Source: Ramlibacter ginsenosidimutans
GTDB taxonomy: Bacteria; Pseudomonadota; Gammaproteobacteria; Burkholderiales; Burkholderiaceae_C
Direction: 5' to 3' (one strand)
Length of the DNA stretch: 64,000 bases
Assembly: GCF_042678185.1 (NCBI RefSeq)
Contig: NZ_JBHUDQ010000011.1
The notes under the pieces were generated by a model that had not been told where the DNA came from, did not search any database, and saw nothing but the letters and a program-made list of their open reading frames with translations. The translations under genes and the position numbers were made by a program. Of this stretch, positions 60,977 through 64,000 are shown one piece after another. Position 1 is the stretch's first letter, and the number at the start of each line of letters is the position of its first letter.

Positions 60977-61000
60977 CCCCCTCTCCCCCTCGGGGGAGAG
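60977..61000. repeat. Hairpin repeat CCCTCTCCCCC/GGGGGAGAGGG
   Basis: This is a perfect 11-bp stem with a 2-base loop, followed by ATGGGGTGAGGGGG. This form is a common dispersed intergenic repeat of G+C-rich beta- and gammaproteobacteria. It separates the convergent MarR and ffh genes and may help terminate both. Confidence 0.7.
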
Positions 61001-61030
61001 GGATGGGGTGAGGGGGTTCCTGAAACGGGC

Positions 61031-61061
61031 CTGCCTTTCTGAGCGCAGGGCGCTCAGAAAG
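61031..61061 (-). terminator. Hairpin containing the ffh stop codon
   Basis: GCCTTTCTGAGCGC and GCGCTCAGAAAGGC form a perfect 14-bp stem with a 3-base loop. The ffh stop TGA lies inside one arm. No long T-run follows, so it may protect the mRNA 3' end rather than terminate by itself. Confidence 0.65.
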
Positions 61062-62421
61062 GCATCTTCGGCATGCCGCCCTTGCCGCCCATGCGGCGCA
61101 TCAGCTTCATCATGGCGCCGCCCTTCATCTTCTTCATCATCGTCTGCATCTGCTCGAACTCGTTGAGCAGGCGGTTGACTTCCTGCACGTGCACCCCGGC
61201 CCCGGCGGCGATGCGGCGCTTGCGGGTCGCCTTGATGATCTCCGGCTTGCGGCGCTCCTGCGGCGTCATCGAGCAGATGATGCCTTCCTTGCGGCGCACG
61301 TCGCGCTCGGCCTTGTCCATGTCGACCTGACCCGCCTTGGCCTGCACCTGCGCGGGCATCTTGTCCATCAGCGTGGAGAGGCCGCCCATCTGCTTCATCT
61401 GCCGCAGCTGCATCAGGAAGTCCTCCAGGTCGAAGCCTGCGCCGCTCTTCACCTTGGCGGCCAGCTTCTGCGCGGCATCGATGTCGACGCCGGCCTGCAC
61501 CTGCTCCACCAAGGCGACGATGTCGCCCATGCCCAGGATGCGGCCGGCGTGGCGCTCGGCGTCGAACACCTCCAGCCCGTCGATCTTCTCGCTGGTGCCC
61601 GCGAACTTGATCGGCGCGCCGGTGATCTGGCGCACGGACAGCGCCGCGCCGCCGCGCGAGTCGCCATCGAGCTTGGTGAGGATGATGCCCGTGAGCGGCA
61701 GCGCCTCCTTGAAGGCCTTCGCGGTGTTGACCGCGTCCTGGCCCTGCATGGCGTCGACGACGAACAGCGTCTCCACCGGTTTGATCGCGGCGTGCAGTTC
61801 GCGGATCTCCCGCATCATGGCCTCGTCGATCGCCAGCCGGCCCGCGGTGTCCACCAGCAGCACGTCGAAGTACTGCTTGCGCGCGTAGTCCAGCGCGGCA
61901 CGCGCGATGTCCACGGGCTGCTGGTCCGGCGTGCTGGGGAACCACTCGGCGCCCGCCTGCTTCGTCACCGTCTTGAGCTGCTCGATGGCGGCAGGACGAT
62001 ACACGTCCCCCGAGACCGTCAGTACCTTCTTCTTGCGCTTCTCGATCAGGTGCTTGGCCAGCTTGGCGGTGGTGGTGGTCTTGCCCGCGCCCTGCAGGCC
62101 AGCCATGAGGATCACCGCCGGCGGTTGCGCCGCGAGGTTGATGTCGCTGACGCCCTCGCCCATGGTCGCGACCAGCTCGCGGTGCACGATCCCCACCAGC
62201 GCCTGGCCGGGGTTGAGGGATCCCACGACCTCCTGGCCCAGGGCCTTTTCCTTGACGCGGGCGATGAAGTCGCGCACCACGGGCAGCGCGACGTCCGCCT
62301 CCAGCAGGGCCATGCGCACTTCGCGCAGCATCTCCTGCACGTTGTCTTCGGTGATGCGGGCCTGGCCGCGCATCTGCTTCACGAGGCGGGAAAGTTTGTC
62401 GCTGAGGGCGGAGGTGGCCAT
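61054..62421 (-). CDS. ffh: Signal recognition particle protein Ffh
   Basis: This 455-residue GTPase targets nascent membrane proteins with 4.5S RNA. It has GLQGAGKTTTTAKLAKHL (G1), DTAGRLAIDEAMM (G3), TKLDGDSRGGAALS (G4) and a Met-rich M domain (MMKKMKGGAMMKLMRRMGG). Standard length. It is divergent from the ccsA-like gene. Confidence 0.96.
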   Translation of the reverse strand: MATSALSDKLSRLVKQMRGQARITEDNVQEMLREVRMALLEADVALPVVRDFIARVKEKALGQEVVGSLNPGQALVGIVHRELVATMGEGVSDINLAAQPPAVILMAGLQGAGKTTTTAKLAKHLIEKRKKKVLTVSGDVYRPAAIEQLKTVTKQAGAEWFPSTPDQQPVDIARAALDYARKQYFDVLLVDTAGRLAIDEAMMREIRELHAAIKPVETLFVVDAMQGQDAVNTAKAFKEALPLTGIILTKLDGDSRGGAALSVRQITGAPIKFAGTSEKIDGLEVFDAERHAGRILGMGDIVALVEQVQAGVDIDAAQKLAAKVKSGAGFDLEDFLMQLRQMKQMGGLSTLMDKMPAQVQAKAGQVDMDKAERDVRRKEGIICSMTPQERRKPEIIKATRKRRIAAGAGVHVQEVNRLLNEFEQMQTMMKKMKGGAMMKLMRRMGGKGGMPKMPF

Positions 62422-62502
62422 GGGAGGTGGGAAGTGGGGGTGGCGCGACAGGCCCGGAACCGCGCGAGGGGGTGCGCGAGGGCCAGGGGCTAAACTCGAA
62501 CC

Positions 62503-63297
62503 ATGATTTTATCCAGTGCGTCCCCTGCGGGTGTGGCGCTCTCCCTGGCCGCCGCGGCCGCCTATGCAGTCCCGGCCGCCGGCGCGTCGCGGCTGAGCGA
62601 GGCGGCGGCACGCAGGGCGCTGCAGGCCGCGTGGCTGCTGCACGCGGTGGTGCTGGTCCTCGGCTTCCTCGGCCAGCCCCTCTTCGGCTTTGCGCAGGCG
62701 GTGTCGATCACTGCCTGGCTGGTGCTCACGGTCTATGCGGTGGAGCGCCAGCTGTTCCCGCAGCTGCGCGCACGGTGGGCGCTGTGCGGCTTCGGCAGCG
62801 CCGCCGTGCTGCTGGCGCTGGCCTTTCCCGGTGTGCCGCTGAACGTGAGGGAGTCGCCGTGGCTGCCGCTGCACCTCGCGCTCGGGGTGGCCAGCTACGG
62901 CCTCTTCGCCGCGGCCGCCGTGCACGCGTGGATCCTCCAGCGCGTCGAGCGCAGCATCCGACAGGGCGCCGAGCCCCAGGCCGGCGTGCCGCTGCTGACC
63001 CTGGAGCGCCTCACCTTCCGCTTCGCCACCGCCGGTTTCGTGCTGCTCACGGCGACGCTGGTGGCGGGCATCTTCTTCTCCGAGGCCTTGTACGGCCGCG
63101 CCTGGCGCTGGGACCACAAGACCGTGTTCTCGGTGCTGTCCTGGATCGTCTTCGCGACGTTGCTGCTGGGCCGGCAGCGCTTCGGACTGCGCGGGCGCCG
63201 CGCGGTCAACGTCATCTACATCGGCTCCGTGCTGCTGCTGCTCGCCTACGTCGGCTCGCGCTTCGTGCTGGAAGTCGTGCTCGGGCGCACGCCATGA
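62503..63297 (+). CDS. CcsA/YpjD-type cytochrome c assembly membrane protein
   Basis: This 264-residue protein has about eight membrane helices and the tryptophan-rich/heme-handling region of the CcsA family (PLHLALGVASYGLFAAAAVHAW, then GRAWRWDHKTVFSVLSW). His residues in both are candidate heme ligands. Its stop overlaps the next gene (ATGA). Confidence 0.82.
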   Translation: MILSSASPAGVALSLAAAAAYAVPAAGASRLSEAAARRALQAAWLLHAVVLVLGFLGQPLFGFAQAVSITAWLVLTVYAVERQLFPQLRARWALCGFGSAAVLLALAFPGVPLNVRESPWLPLHLALGVASYGLFAAAAVHAWILQRVERSIRQGAEPQAGVPLLTLERLTFRFATAGFVLLTATLVAGIFFSEALYGRAWRWDHKTVFSVLSWIVFATLLLGRQRFGLRGRRAVNVIYIGSVLLLLAYVGSRFVLEVVLGRTP

Positions 63298-63524
63298 AGT
63301 ACCTGGTCCTCTTCGCCGTCCTCTACATCGCCTACCTGGTCTGGCGCAACAACCGCATCGCGGACGGCTCCGCCTCGCGCCGCACGCCGCCCGCACCACC
63401 GGCGCCGCAGCAGATGGTGAGTTGCGCCGTGTGCGGCCTGCACCTGCCCCAGCCCGATGCGGTGCGCGGCGCCGATGGCCGCTTCTTCTGCGGCCAGGAG
63501 CACCGCCGCCTCGCCGGCGGCTGA
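63294..63524 (+). CDS. PP0621 family small membrane protein
   Basis: This 76-residue protein has one N-terminal helix (YLVLFAVLYIAYLVW) and a C-terminal CAVCGLHLPQPDAV...FFCGQEH zinc-ribbon-like cluster of three cysteines and a His. It is the familiar linker gene between the ccsA-like gene and pilS in this group. Function unknown. Confidence 0.82.
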   Translation: MKYLVLFAVLYIAYLVWRNNRIADGSASRRTPPAPPAPQQMVSCAVCGLHLPQPDAVRGADGRFFCGQEHRRLAGG

Positions 63525-63534
63525 AAGCCTGTCC

Positions 63535-64000
63535 ATGGCGACACCCAGCCGCCCGAACTCCTCCTGGAGCCATTCGACCTGGACCTGGGACACTCCGGTG
63601 CTGCTGCCCCCGGCGCCGGGCACCTCGCCCTTCCACCGGCTGTGGCTGGGGTTCATGGTGGCCCGCATCGGCGTTGCGGTGATTCTGCTGGTGCTGCTCG
63701 GGGGCCTGATGGCCATCGGCATCGCGCCGCTGGACTGGTGGCAGCTCGCGCTGTGCGCGGCCTACCTCGCCGCCTCCGTGGCCGTGCGCGTGTTCACGCG
63801 CCCCGCCGCGCCGGGTCGCAGCTTCGACCCGCAGTGGGTGTCGACGATCGGGATCGACCTGATCGCGTTTTCCACGCTGCACTTCCTGCAGGCGGCAGGC
63901 CTCAACTTCTCGCCGCTGTTCGCGCTGCCGGTGCTCACGGCCTCCGTGCTCGGCTCGACCCTGCTCGCGCTCGGCACGGCCGCCGGCGTAACGTTGCTGC
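63535..64000 (+). CDS. pilS: PilS sensor histidine kinase (5' part, runs off the window)
   Basis: These are the first 155 residues of a membrane sensor: a 35-residue cytoplasmic leader, then paired helices such as VAVILLVLLGGLMAIG, LALCAAYLAASVAVRVF and LFALPVLTASVLGST. The six-helix N-terminal domain and the position after the PP0621 gene indicate PilS, which with PilR activates pilin transcription. The kinase domain lies outside the window. Confidence 0.75.
   Translation, partial: MATPSRPNSSWSHSTWTWDTPVLLPPAPGTSPFHRLWLGFMVARIGVAVILLVLLGGLMAIGIAPLDWWQLALCAAYLAASVAVRVFTRPAAPGRSFDPQWVSTIGIDLIAFSTLHFLQAAGLNFSPLFALPVLTASVLGSTLLALGTAAGVTLL

Overview
The window looks like the chromosome of a high-GC betaproteobacterium of the order Burkholderiales, most likely Comamonadaceae (Ramlibacter/Variovorax-like). 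This rests on recognisable gene orders (dusB-fis-purH; rubredoxin-pilGHIJ-chpA facing thiD-hemL; yqgE-ruvX-pyrR-pyrB-pyrC'; ffh facing a ccsA-like gene, a PP0621-like gene and pilS) and on the strong G/C third-position bias of the core genes. No database search was possible, so family names come from motif recognition.

Layout. 1-10.2 kb is a surface-glycan locus: two acyltransferase-3 genes, two paralogous secreted glycosidase-like proteins, a methyltransferase, a 2-oxoglutarate/Fe(II) oxygenase and two glycosyltransferases, with more mixed codon usage than the core. 10.2-13.8 kb holds small regulatory or hypothetical genes. 13.8-18.4 kb is a tightly overlapping minus-strand operon yqgE-ruvX-pyrR-pyrB-pyrC'-plsC, divergent from phrB. 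20-30 kb is a type IV pilus chemotaxis operon (pilG, pilH, pilI, pilJ and the 2027-residue chpA) preceded by a rubredoxin gene. 30-37 kb carries thiD, hemL, an amino-acid permease, purH, fis and dusB. 37.7-40.7 kb is a five-gene overlapping operon that looks like a sulfur-import and sulfurtransferase unit. 40.9-47.8 kb has ychF, a MOSC protein, and the chain ubiH-like, dsbC-like, M61 peptidase and DUF3108.

Two accessory islands sit directly behind core genes and end in diverged copies of the last part of that gene. At 47.8-51.4 kb, behind the DUF3108 gene, lie a glycosyltransferase, a PIG-L deacetylase with an extra N-terminal domain, a broken oxygenase and an IS66 remnant, closed by a second copy of the DUF3108 tail. 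At 57.5-61.0 kb, behind miaB, lie a VirK-like gene and a hexapeptide acetyltransferase, a frameshifted copy of the miaB tail, the 3' part of an acyl-CoA ligase gene, and a three-gene DUF2239 / GIY-YIG / MarR operon with an apparently leaderless promoter, followed by a second miaB-like fragment. Between the islands are phenylacetate-pathway genes (paaK, paaI, paaG and an enoyl-CoA hydratase), an elongator tRNA-Met, and a ridA gene with an apparent 5' frameshift.

The best candidates for undescribed biology are the DUF2239/GIY-YIG/MarR operon, the sulfur operon with its Asn-Pro-Cys-rich small protein, and the repeated architecture of cargo bounded by 3'-end copies of core genes.
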